DNA from: Primula veris | Taxonomy: Eukaryota; Streptophyta; Magnoliopsida; Ericales; Primulaceae | Direction: 5' to 3' | Length of the DNA stretch: 64,000 nucleotides | NCBI GenBank assembly: GCA_963682055.1 | Contig: OY821749.1 | Coordinates: 34,077,526 to 34,141,525 of the forward strand | Shown here: in pieces, positions 1-9,425 of the stretch | Numbering within the stretch: position 1 is the first letter of the stretch | Layout: each line of letters begins with the position of its first letter | Made by a program: the position numbers and the translations under genes | The notes under the pieces: generated by a model | Databases searched by the model: none | The model's input: the letters and a program-made list of their open reading frames with translations, nothing else | What the model was told of the DNA's origin: nothing

Positions 1-38
1 AATATATCCTCCAGTTCTGGTGGTGCAGGTGAAGTCAT
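1..38 (-). CDS. Possible 5' end of an unidentified gene, cut by the window edge
   Basis: On the minus strand an ATG at 38-36 opens a frame that reads MTSPAPPELEDI and runs off the left edge. The sequence to its right, which would be the upstream side, is AT-rich and holds GA/CT microsatellites, often seen in plant 5' leaders. Only 12 codons are visible, so the family cannot be recognised. The Pro/Glu-rich start looks coding, but chance cannot be excluded. Confidence 0.3.
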   Translation of the reverse strand, partial: MTSPAPPELEDI

Positions 39-152
39 TTTTGTTAACCATTAATTAACTAGTACACTAGAATATTACTCCAATTATTAAGCACATCACA
101 TGACATGACCACTGAGAGAATAGATAATACCAAAGATTAAGTCGTAATGGAA

Positions 153-514
153 AAGAGAGAGAGAGAGAGAGACACCTTTACAGAAGATTGAGCCATGACC
201 AGAAAGATGAGCAGTGTCAATATATATAAAAGGAGAGGGCGAGCCAGGGCGATGACAGAAAGAGAGATAGTGAGATAGATAGAGAGAGAGAAACATACCC
301 ACATATGCAATACATATTTATATTTATATATTTACTGTATGTATTTCGAGAAAGAGGGGTTGACTTATTCTTTGCCCCCCATCGTTATAAACAATTCACA
401 ATTCACAATTCACAATTCACAATTCACAATTCACAATTCACAATTCACAAACAAACCCATTTTGGTCATTAAGCTTCCTTCCCTTCACACTTACCGTTAC
501 CGTTACCGTTACCC
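153..514. repeat. Cluster of short tandem repeats
   Basis: Three simple arrays lie close together: (GA)n at about 153-172, a heptamer ACAATTC repeated a little over eight times at about 391-449, and TTACCG repeated about four times at 491-514. A further GA-rich stretch lies near 262-292. If a gene starts at position 38 on the minus strand, these fall in its promoter or leader. The reading frames across them are repeat artefacts. Confidence 0.8.
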
Positions 515-1147
515 TTCTTCTTCTTTCTTTTTTTTCCATTTTTAACTCCCTTTCTACTTGTTATTCTTACTTAATACCATGAAAATAGCATTTATAATAA
601 TTATAATTATAATAAAAACCACATTATACATACTTGAGGAGGAACAAACTTCACATTAATATACATGTCTCATTCGAGTATTTACTGATTAAACAACTTG
701 TCAGTTTCATAAAAAAAAACACCAAGATTCCACATAGGACATCTCATATTGTCGAAACAAAACGATACAATAAATATACTTCTGATTTTCTAGCATACGA
801 TTTTGCTTAAGTTCAACCATTCTCCCCCGATTAGCATGGCTTCTCAAGAAAAAAAAAGGGGGAAACAAAGGATCCAAACAACATTAGCAACAAGGGTTGA
901 GATTACTACCGTAAGTGGCAAAAACATTTGGACTAAAGGCATTTAACATGATACTCCCTCCGTTCTCTCTTGCAAAACAACTAATACAGTAGATTAACAG
1001 ATCTAAAATGAGATTTAATTGATGGGAAAAACTTTATATGCCCACTAAATTGATTTTTATTTTTTATTTTTTATTTTTTTGAAATCACGTTTTAGTCCTC
1101 ACTTTTTGCACGTGTATAATATGCCACAAAATTAGTGAAGCTTGACG
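515..1147. other. AT-rich intergenic DNA, no gene seen
   Basis: No coding signal is visible. Around 953-975 there is a short stretch starting with CTCCCTCCGTTCTC, which resembles one terminal inverted repeat of a Stowaway-type MITE. No matching second end is seen nearby, so it is at best a remnant. Confidence 0.5.
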
Positions 1148-1155
1148 GTTAATAC

Positions 1156-1660
1156 CAATGTTTTAAAAATCGCGCTATATAGCGCGAAATAGCGCTTTTT
1201 GAAAAAAAAAACGCAACAAAAAACCACTATTTGGCTGGAATTGCGCTAAAATCGCGCTATAGTGGACCAAAAGTGCAAAAAATACGAAATTCTGGACCAA
1301 AAACGTAAATAACGAGTTAGGAAAAAAAAACAACGGATCTAAATAATTAATATATACTGTGTAATTTTCATAACAGTGTGTGTAGTCCAGATGGTTGAGA
1401 CAATGCTGTAATTTTCAGCAAACCCAAGTTCGAAACTCACCCACAACAATTTTTTTTTTCGATTTTTTTTATTACTATCTAATATAACTATGCATTTCTT
1501 TTTTTATTGTTATATATTCTGAGTTTAGTGCATATTTAGGCAAAAAAAATACACCGCAAAGCGTTATGTAGCAACACTATTAACGCTTTTAGCGTTTCTC
1601 TTGAAAAAACGCTACGCTAGCGATAACGCTACGATAGCGATAACCATATTTAAAACATTT
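1156..1660. mobile_element. hAT-like MITE with 8-bp target duplication
   Basis: The 505-bp element begins CAATGTTTTAAA and ends TTTAAAACATTT, an imperfect terminal inverted repeat. It is flanked on both sides by GTTAATAC (1148-1155 and 1661-1668), an 8-bp target site duplication typical of hAT transposons. The interior carries palindromic AGCGC/GCGCT-rich ends and no reading frame, so it is non-autonomous. At 1378-1440 it contains a tRNA-like stretch with A-box-like TAGTCCAGATGG and B-box-like GTTCGAAACTC. Superfamily assignment rests on TSD length and the terminal repeats only. Confidence 0.7.
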
Positions 1661-1737
1661 GTTAATACAACAACACATCACCGTTCCTGATCAATTTGAA
1701 AGTTACGCCAAACTCTGCCTACCTACATTTTTAAACT

Positions 1738-1943
1738 TGTTGTAAGATATTATTGGGTCTATCTTGGACTTTCCTAGCATATGTAACTCTACCCTCTATT
1801 ATATAAAGAGGGCCAGAGGTCTCTTGATGTATCTCTCTACAATCATATTAATGAATAAACACTTCGTCTGTTGTTTCTCCTATCTCTCTATATCTATACA
1901 TATCTCTATATATCTATATAACGAGCTAATATGTCACACAACA
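1738..1943 (+). repeat. 5' LTR of Copia element A
   Basis: It starts TGTTGTAAGATATTATTGGG and ends CACACAACA. A TATA-like TATTATATAAAGAGG lies in the middle (about 1798-1812) and would serve as the LTR promoter. It matches the 3' LTR except for one A/G difference at LTR base 8. Confidence 0.92.
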
Positions 1944-2613
1944 CGTTATCGGCACTTTGCTCGCGAAGAATAGGATATACGCTCACGGATATTGGGTATT
2001 TATAAACCTTGAGGTTTATCCGGATTTTAGGGTTTTGCTATATCGACCTTCATCAACATACCGTGCGTAAGGTACCGAATTCAAAACTTAATTTATTCCA
2101 TATATGTGATCGCACGTATTATTTTATGGATAACTAAAACATGATAAATATCCCGTAGTATATAATCCATGTGTATTAAGGTTTGTTACTTGTATGGATA
2201 ACTATATATGATCGTAACACACATATTGTTGATTATAAAATCATATTTGTTGATAAGATCATACAAATAACCCAAATCATGTAATTGTAAAACATGTATT
2301 AATCTGTCGGATTAAATCAGCAACAAACTGAAACGTATGTACTGATTTGTAATTCTCTGAAAGCTGTAAACTATTCTGGAAATTACTCAAGGACTAAACT
2401 GAAACTTGTCTGAAATTATGGACTGAAGCAGTAATAATGCTGTAAATAGATATATAGTTTGCTGAAATTACACGGATAGTCCCTGTAGTATATTACATGT
2501 ATAAAAACAGTATATATGTGTTATAAAAGTCAATATTCGGTCTAAATATTCACCCACATGTATATATATATATTTTTTTTTATTAAAAGGCAAACGAATA
2601 AAAAAAGATTGCA

Positions 2614-3090
2614 TGTAAATTGATTTGATTATGTTAGAATCTTCATGTATTGATTGATAATCTTAAATTGATTTGATTTGATATGTTAGAATCTTCATGA
2701 ATTGATTGATAATCTTAAATAGATTTGACTTGATATGTTAAAATCTTCATGTATTGATTGATAATCTTAAATTGATTTGATTTGATATGTTAGAATCTTC
2801 ATGAATTGATTGATAATCTTAAATAGATTTGACTTGATATGTTAAAATCTTCATGGATTGATTGATAATCTTAAATAGATTTGATTATGTTAGAATCTTC
2901 ATGGATTGATTGATAATATTAAATAGATTTGATTTGATATGTTAGAATCTTCATGAATTGATTGATAATCTTAAATAGATTTGATTTGATATGTTAGAAT
3001 CTTTATGTATAGATTGATAATCTTAAATAGATTTGATTTGATATGTTAGAATCTTTATAGATTGATTGATAATCTTAAATTGATTTGTAT
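2614..3090 (+). repeat. 52-bp tandem repeat in the leader of Copia element A, about nine copies
   Basis: The unit contains GATTTGATATGTTAGAATCT followed by TTCATGAATTGATTGATAATCTTAAAT, with a 52-bp period (for example 2641 to 2693). About nine copies are visible, some slightly shortened. The same repeat occurs in element B in only about five copies. It lies between the primer-binding site and the decayed coding region, so it is a length-variable leader of this family. Confidence 0.85.
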
Positions 3091-3239
3091 ATAACACCAA
3101 ATCTACTGCATAATTAGATAGATCCTAAAATATATTTACTGCATGTTTATATATATATATATGGTTAATATAGACAGGTACAATCTATATTTAATTTCTT
3201 GCCATGTTTATGATATGATAATTTGCGAAATCATATATT

Positions 3240-6200
3240 TTCACATTTAAGTTGGAAAAATTATGAACCTTCCCCAACTAGGCTCACCTATTTGGATACG
3301 ATGTCTAGGAAAGATATAGGCGGAAGTCGATATCCTAATGAGGTCGGGTTTTAAGTGGCATTCGTGCCCTCCACCCTCACCGTCTTTCCTGGTCGTTTTT
3401 CAAGTAGAGCTACCGAAAGGGGTTGACTAAATAATAATTTCCCCGAGTGTGTTTATATAGTGATGTATGTTTCGCCGAATTGGTGTTTCAGTATCGACCC
3501 GTCGTTCGATCAATGAAAACCGATTCACATGAGAAGCAAAACTAATGTTTTCGAACCTGTCGTTTCGAAAAAAAAGTTTGTGCTTGTGCAAACCATAAAC
3601 ATATAAACCAGTCGTTTTATATGATAAATAATCCAGAACTCCCAACACATGTTGGATGCCATGTATGATGAGAAAATTCGCAAAACATACTTGCGAAATG
3701 ACTGTTTAGACGTGATGTTATTCCGTCACCACATGTTAGTCACCCTGATGTGTGAAAATTTGATGCCCAAATTTTTTTTTTGGATGCCATCTTTGATGAG
3801 TAAAACACGAGTTTGTTGTTACCCTCGAGATGAATGCTAAGGCGTTGATTTTATTCCGTCGCCACATTTGAGACGTGATAACGTCTATGGTGAACATATG
3901 TCTGAAATTGACATATTGGAGCTATCCTTCACCAAAATACTAGCTTGGAAATTGTATTCCATAAGCAGTATCGTGAATTTATATTCACCATGTTCCTTTA
4001 TCGCCCATCTGTTATTGGATAAGAAAATTACCCCGGTGAGTAGTTTTAATCCTATTGGGTCAATGGCGAATTGTTTGCCTGATATTAATGCTCTTCGTGT
4101 ACATTTTTTTTCACGAATCGAGAACCGAGACAAGTGTTATTTGTCTCGAACTGTCGCGATCCCGATGAATCGCTTAGCCAAGCGAGATTTTAGACAATCG
4201 TCGAAATCGAAACCTGTGGCTCCAAGACAGTAATTGAAAGGAACAATATGGGCCGTTGTCACAAAGTAAGAGATGATGCTCAAGGAGCCAACTCTATGCT
4301 ATAAAGACAACGGTCATGCACGGTTACTCCTTAAATAGTTCACAACTATTATAAAGGTGGAAAAACCGATGCTAATGTGGTTAAAGTTAATTGAAAGGAA
4401 ACTATTGAGACCCCCGATTTTGTGGCTCAAATGAGGTTGATACCTTTCTTTATAGATTTTGATAAATCATTGAGCCATTTTTTCGCTCATCTGGATTATG
4501 TTTTCCATTTGGAATATTATTTTTCCATTTGGACCATACTTTTGGATTATGGTTTGACTGTTTATGAAATTTCTCGAAATAATTTAAAGTGTTATTGAGC
4601 AAATTCCTTTGAAAAATGTGACCAAAGTTTAAATTATGAAATTTTAGGCAATACTTGTGGTGTAGTTGGTTTTCTAGAAATAGTGGGTAACAGTGTACCA
4701 TATAATTTCACCAACTACTTGCCTAAAAGAGCACTCAGTGACAACGATTCTGGACCTGTCGTTCCAAAATCGAAATCTTTGGTAAAGCCAAATTGATTTG
4801 TCAAATATGAGGCGTTATACTCATGCAGGTCCTGTCGTACCTTGTTGAGTTATAAAATATTCGAGAAAACCAGTGTTACCTGGTAATAGCTCATGAAAGA
4901 AATGAAATTTCTTTACATAGCCTCCACTCAAAAACGTATTTTAGAGGAGTTGAAATGTCTTTCAAGTGGTTGCTACCACATTCTTTAAAGCATTCAAAGT
5001 TACCTTATCATTTCGCCTGTCGTCGAATGATAAATGATTTAGATGCTAAGACATGATTGTCTGTACTATCATTCGCCTGTCGTCGATTGATAAGAGCATT
5101 TTGATATTATGGCATTGACCGGATGAGATATTCCCGGGTCAAAAGACGATGCTTGATTTATAATCACATAGCATTTGGATTCTCTCTGAGAATATATTTC
5201 GCGATTAATCCGAAATTCATGCCATTATTGCTCAAATTTGAAAGACTAGTATGTGTAAAGATCACGAAATGAACTCGTAGAATTCTTGCAAAGAATTGAA
5301 GGAGTTATTGTGGACTTATCCAACCATAAGACGGACCATAAATATAAATGGTTATGGTTGATGCATCGACAATATGGTCACATTTTAATGTTGTCCACAT
5401 AAATGCAGAATTTTCCAAACTTTTAGCCCTATCATTAAGTTGATGGCCCATGATCCGGATTATCCTGAAAAGTCTAGCCAACTTGATAATTCCGAAGAGT
5501 AATAATCGAAATTTCGATTTGAATTACTTGAGTTTGGAAATTGAAATTGAACATCCTGTCGATTATGTTCAGACCTAAATGGACTCACGGAAAGTTTGAT
5601 GATGCGACTGCAAATGATTGCACGCATTTCTTGGTCTTGCGCACCAAGATTTATATTTCCGTATGAGGTTATGCTATTTTGCTGCATTGGTCCGTTATGA
5701 GGCCCATAGACACTCAAACACCATATGCGTACCAGCTGGTTACTGGTTATGAGCCAGAAGTCTCATATTAACGCGTGTTTAGAGTGATTAATTAATATTT
5801 TAATTGAGCCGTTCTAGCGTTCAAAATATGGACCTCTGAAGGGGACATAAGTCGATTATGAATCTCCTGCCTATCATTTGATAGAGTAACCTTGGCAAGC
5901 GATCTCTTTACCGCATGATATGCGAAAGTGACATCGCTAAGACTGTTCTCCCCGTCGTTAGGGGGAGATTTGCACGTTACCGTTAATAAGGAACGACGTG
6001 AAGTAACGTGGCATAACCCACTCAGTCTTAGCTTGATCCCCAAAACTGCACTTAGTGATAAGTAAGTGCATAGACTCCCTCAAGTCTAACTAAATGCCAA
6101 ATGCATTTAATGACTTTATGAGATGTCACGAGATCATTTATACCTGCTGCAAAATGCTTGCAAGGATAGACGTCCCTGTCGGACACCGTGTTCCTGTCGT

Positions 6201-6630
6201 AACACGTTGCTTTGGCCGAACCCGCCAAGCAAAGAACGCTGCCGTCGGCCGTCAGTCTGTCGTCCTTCCCAAGATACGAGGAAGTTGACCGGTTCTTAAT
6301 TCGTTCAGCCCCAGAGGTGGTGAACTGAAACTCGTTTGTCCCACGAGATTATAAAGGATCAAGGAGATGTGTGATTTCCTCCTCATCCTAAGAATCTCGA
6401 AATATCTGTCGATCATGATATCTTAGACGATATTGAAGCGAAACGAGACTGTCATTGATTACTTGTTCATATATTCGGTGACGACTGATAATATGAGCAA
6501 ATTATGACAGGAAACCATGTACCGTTGCCTGAAGTCAACGTAGAATAGACTGGACTAATGGAAACTTGTAATCCAAGTAGACTCCTTAGCGAAAGTGTGT
6601 TCGGACCTGTAGCTCCAACACCACCAATGT
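3240..6630 (+). pseudogene. Decayed gag and 5' pol region of Copia element A
   Basis: This stretch matches element B on the opposite strand (about 16,836-20,225), but no long frame and no clear gag zinc knuckle, protease or integrase motif can be read. The frames of 60-120 codons here lack recognisable domains. By position it should derive from gag, protease and integrase; that is inferred from Copia gene order and from the RT and RNase H remnants downstream. Many bases of the form CCTGTCG are scattered here, apparently a compositional quirk of the family. Confidence 0.5.
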
Positions 6631-7122
6631 TAAACGAGTTCGTTTATTTGGTTATTCGTAAGGAAGAGTGATGAGAATAATGAGATTGTAGAATGCTCGC
6701 CTAGTAGCGCAAGGCTTCTCTCACACCTTGGAATTGATTACGAGATGTTGATTTCTTCGTAATGGACATTATAACAGTCCTCTACTTTACCAGTTTAGTA
6801 GCTTCCGAAAAACTGAGTATGCAGCCATGAATGTGGTCATGGTTTTATCTCTATGGGGATTTAGACAAAGAGATATAAATGAAGGTACCTGTGTGACTTC
6901 ATGTGCTTAAATCAAGTAGTTCCTGACCACGGAACACGATCTCAATTAACTGAGACGTTCACTATATGGATTAATATAATCCGAGCGGATGTGGTATACC
7001 GCCTAAGTGAGTACTTGATTAGCTTGGGATACTTGAACAAGTATTATGCCCTTGCGTGTTTTATTACGCGATCCATTTTTGGATTTGCCTTCGAGATGAA
7101 GGATCTTGGGAAGAAACGGTAG
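6631..7122 (+). pseudogene. Copia reverse transcriptase remnant, active site missing
   Basis: Conceptual translation recovers well-known Copia RT pieces in order: WLFVRK, then ARLVAQGFS in a shifted frame (about 6693-6719), MDIIT-like and LYGDLD-like segments, then an EYL..GY block and FEMKDLGK at about 7090-7115. The catalytic YVDD block that should lie between the last two is absent: the sequence passes from the end of the preceding conserved block directly to FEMKDLGK, a loss of roughly 90-100 bases. Several frameshifts and stops occur. No RT activity is possible. Element B carries the same deletion and the same frameshift. Confidence 0.8.
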
Positions 7123-7554
7123 TGACTCGGCCAGATGATCGAGTCCCGTAAAGATTGAATCTAAGTCCATGATTCAGACTACACCTAGAAGGTGTTATGA
7201 CGTTGTAGTCATCATGACGCTAAGTCGTCAGATTCTCCCATGATCGTTCGATCACTAGACATTGATATAGACCCAGTCCGTCCCTGATGTGACGATGAAG
7301 AGATATTGAACCATGATGTTCATATCTAAATACAATAAGCGCATTATTGTACTTGGTCTAATGTGCTAGGATGAACATCTCGTCTGCTGTGAATGGTATA
7401 GCTCGACACAGCATCGCGCTAACACGCTGACATCGAAATGGCATAAAAGACATTTTCCCATTACCTTAAGGTAACTGTGGATGAGGGCTTGTCTTATCCC
7501 ATTTGCGTCATCGAGTGTACCTACCCCCTTCGGTACTAGAATTAATGCAACCCT

Positions 7555-7740
7555 TTTTCGGTTATACCGATGCCGGTTACTTATCAGACCCGCATAAGGG
7601 ATATCCCTAACATGGTCTGTCTTTACCATTAGGAATAAGGCAATATCTTGGAGGTCTTGGAATGACTCCAAACGAATCACTCTGATCTACTCGTGCTCTA
7701 TGAGACGACTAGAGAGTGTATATGGCTTCGAGCTCGTATT
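7555..7740 (+). pseudogene. Copia RNase H remnant
   Basis: The + strand encodes GYTDAGYLSDPHK at about 7560-7598, then AISWRS in another frame, then a segment reading NHSDLLVLYETTRECIWLR at about 7670-7733. These are conserved stretches of plant Copia RNase H, near the C-terminus of pol. A stop and at least two frameshifts separate them. A 104-codon frame on the opposite strand is only the antisense of this region. Confidence 0.8.
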
Positions 7741-7889
7741 AGCCATATGAATTGCATATGCTCTGTCTCACGATCTAGATAAAACACTTGTCTTATTTGA
7801 GGACAACTTGTTATTATCGATCAAGAGAGACATGACTAGATTATGCTATTTAGCATTTTTTTTGCCGAAATAAATCTTCACATATGAAG

Positions 7890-8643
7890 TTTAAGAGCAT
7901 CTAGTTGAATGCTCGTTCTATTCTATGTTAGATTTTCTTGCATCCAGTCGTGTGCAAGTAAATAAAGCATCCAGTCGAATGCTTGTACTCTTTATTGAAA
8001 TATGAAATCATTGCACCCTGTCGTGTGCAAATGAGGGGGAGCATCCATGTGAATGCTTATTGCACTAATTACTACTTAGTCGAAATCCTCGCACCCTGTC
8101 ATGTGCAAGTGAGGGGGAGCATCCAGTCGCATGCTCGTGTACTCTTTTTGTCCTTAGACCAAGGTTTTTTCCCACTGGGTTTTCCTTGGCAAGGTTTTTA
8201 GCGAGACACGTTCCCATCATACCTCACTTAAGATTGCCGAAATTAGGGGGAGTATCCTGTTGTATACTTCTTACCACTGTGTACTCTTTTGTCCTTCGAC
8301 TAGAGGTTTTTCCCATTGGGTTTACTCTAGCAAGGTTTTGATGAGGCAGCTCTTTTGTGGTTGATCCTCTACTACTACCACTGTTGCACTCTTTTTTCCT
8401 TCGATCAGAGATTTTCCCATTGGGTTTGCTCCGGCAAGGTTTTGATGAGTCACACTGTTTTGTGGTTAGTTACTTACATGATATTTCGGCATATATCATT
8501 CGGCTACACATTTTTCCGAGATACCGGTTTTGTCCCACACTGGGTTTTCCGGCCCTAAGGTTTTTATGTGTTTAGCACTACGAATGAACTCGACTCACAT
8601 CGACAGCATGAAGACGAAGAAATCAAGACGTCCAAAGGGGGAG
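7890..8643 (+). repeat. Repetitive 3' region of Copia element A with several purine tracts
   Basis: Two repeat types follow the pol remnant. One is built from GCATCCAGTCG and CACCCTGTCGTGTGCAAGTG with GAGGGGGAGCATCC (about 7930-8135). The other is a block containing AGGTTTTTCCCACTGGGTTT and GGCAAGGTTTT, present about three times (about 8155-8460). Purine runs of the AGGGGGAG type occur at about 8033, 8113, 8246 and 8637, and only the last abuts the LTR and acts as the polypurine tract. The region is non-coding. Confidence 0.75.
8634..8643 (+). promoter_or_regulatory. Polypurine tract of Copia element A
   Basis: AAAGGGGGAG lies immediately before the 3' LTR start (TGTTGTAGG). In LTR retrotransposons this RNase H-resistant tract primes plus-strand DNA synthesis. 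Element B has the same tract in reverse complement directly next to its 3' LTR (14,829-14,838). Confidence 0.85.
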
Positions 8644-8849
8644 TGTTGTAGGATATTATTGGGTCTATCTTGGACTTTCCTAGCATATGTAACTCTACCC
8701 TCTATTATATAAAGAGGGCCAGAGGTCTCTTGATGTATCTCTCTACAATCATATTAATGAATAAACACTTCGTCTGTTGTTTCTCCTATCTCTCTATATC
8801 TATACATATCTCTATATATCTATATAACGAGCTAATATGTCACACAACA
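8644..8849 (+). repeat. 3' LTR of Copia element A
   Basis: 206 bp, bounded by TG and CA, followed by target duplication AAACT at 8850-8854. It differs from the 5' LTR by one base as read by eye. Such near-identity indicates recent insertion. Confidence 0.92.
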
Positions 8850-8854
8850 AAACT

Positions 8855-9425
8855 CAAATATTTATTATAATTGATTGGGGAATGTTTCTGAGCGGAGTGA
8901 TAATATTATGGTAGAATTGAATTAAGGCGAGGGGCACAATATCAGTTTTAGAGCCCTTGGTGAGCGTATACACAATGCAACATTGGCGCCGAAGTTGAAT
9001 TTTGGCTATATTTGTTTTAAAGAATCTGGTTCTAATTTTACCCAATCACATTAGAGTAATAAATATAGAGAGAAAGAGCAAAAGTAAGTGGTCTTTTATG
9101 TCCATACATTCATTCACTCACAGATAGAGAGAGAGATATTCTAGTGTAGTAAAACATGAACAATATAAGGATGAGACAGAGAGAGAAAAGAGGGTCACAG
9201 CCAGTGGTCAGTATGCAATATACTAGTTAACATAATAATGTTTATATATATTCTACTAACTAAGCTGCTGTGCTCATATGTCTTGTCTGTCTGTGTGTGT
9301 AAACAATAAAAGATAGAATTTGTGTATCTCCCTCCCTATTTATGATCACTGAGTGACTTAGTATATCTCCATAATCTCTCTTTTCTCTCTTCACCAGTTT
9401 GTTGTTGTGTATCTCACTAATATTA
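8855..9425 (+). other. Upstream region of NDF2
   Basis: This non-coding interval joins the retrotransposon to the NDF2 start codon. It contains GA-rich microsatellite stretches near 9069-9082, 9121-9140 and 9178-9192, and a TATATATA at 9243-9250. The pyrimidine-rich stretch CTCTCTTTTCTCTCTTCACC just before the ATG looks like a plant 5' leader. The Copia insertion lies only about 570 bp upstream of the start codon, so part of the original promoter may have been displaced. Confidence 0.55.
9243..9250 (+). promoter_or_regulatory. Candidate TATA box of NDF2
   Basis: TATATATA lies about 180 bp upstream of the chosen start codon, consistent with a leader of about 150 bases. It is an AT-rich match in an AT-rich region, so it is only a candidate. 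Confidence 0.35.

Larger units (their letters stand above)
1738..8849 (+). mobile_element. Copia-type LTR retrotransposon, element A (non-autonomous)
   Basis: This is a complete insertion: two 206-bp LTRs bounded by TG...CA, flanked by the 5-bp target duplication AAACT (1733-1737 and 8850-8854), a CGTTATCGGCAC primer-binding-like site just after the 5' LTR, and a purine tract AAAGGGGGAG just before the 3' LTR. Translating the interior gives broken pieces of Copia pol in the order reverse transcriptase then RNase H, both on the + strand. No open gag-pol frame remains. The RT active-site block is deleted and frameshifts are present, and element B shares these lesions. The LTRs differ at one position, so the insertion is young although the coding part is old and broken. 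The RNase H motifs resemble those of plant Ale/Retrofit-like Copia; that lineage is inferred. Confidence 0.92.

Noticed and set aside
7366..7680. 104-codon minus-strand frame in Copia element A, with a 63-codon partner in element B
   Set aside because: The opposite strand of the same bases gives recognisable Copia RNase H motifs; the frame is antisense to that.
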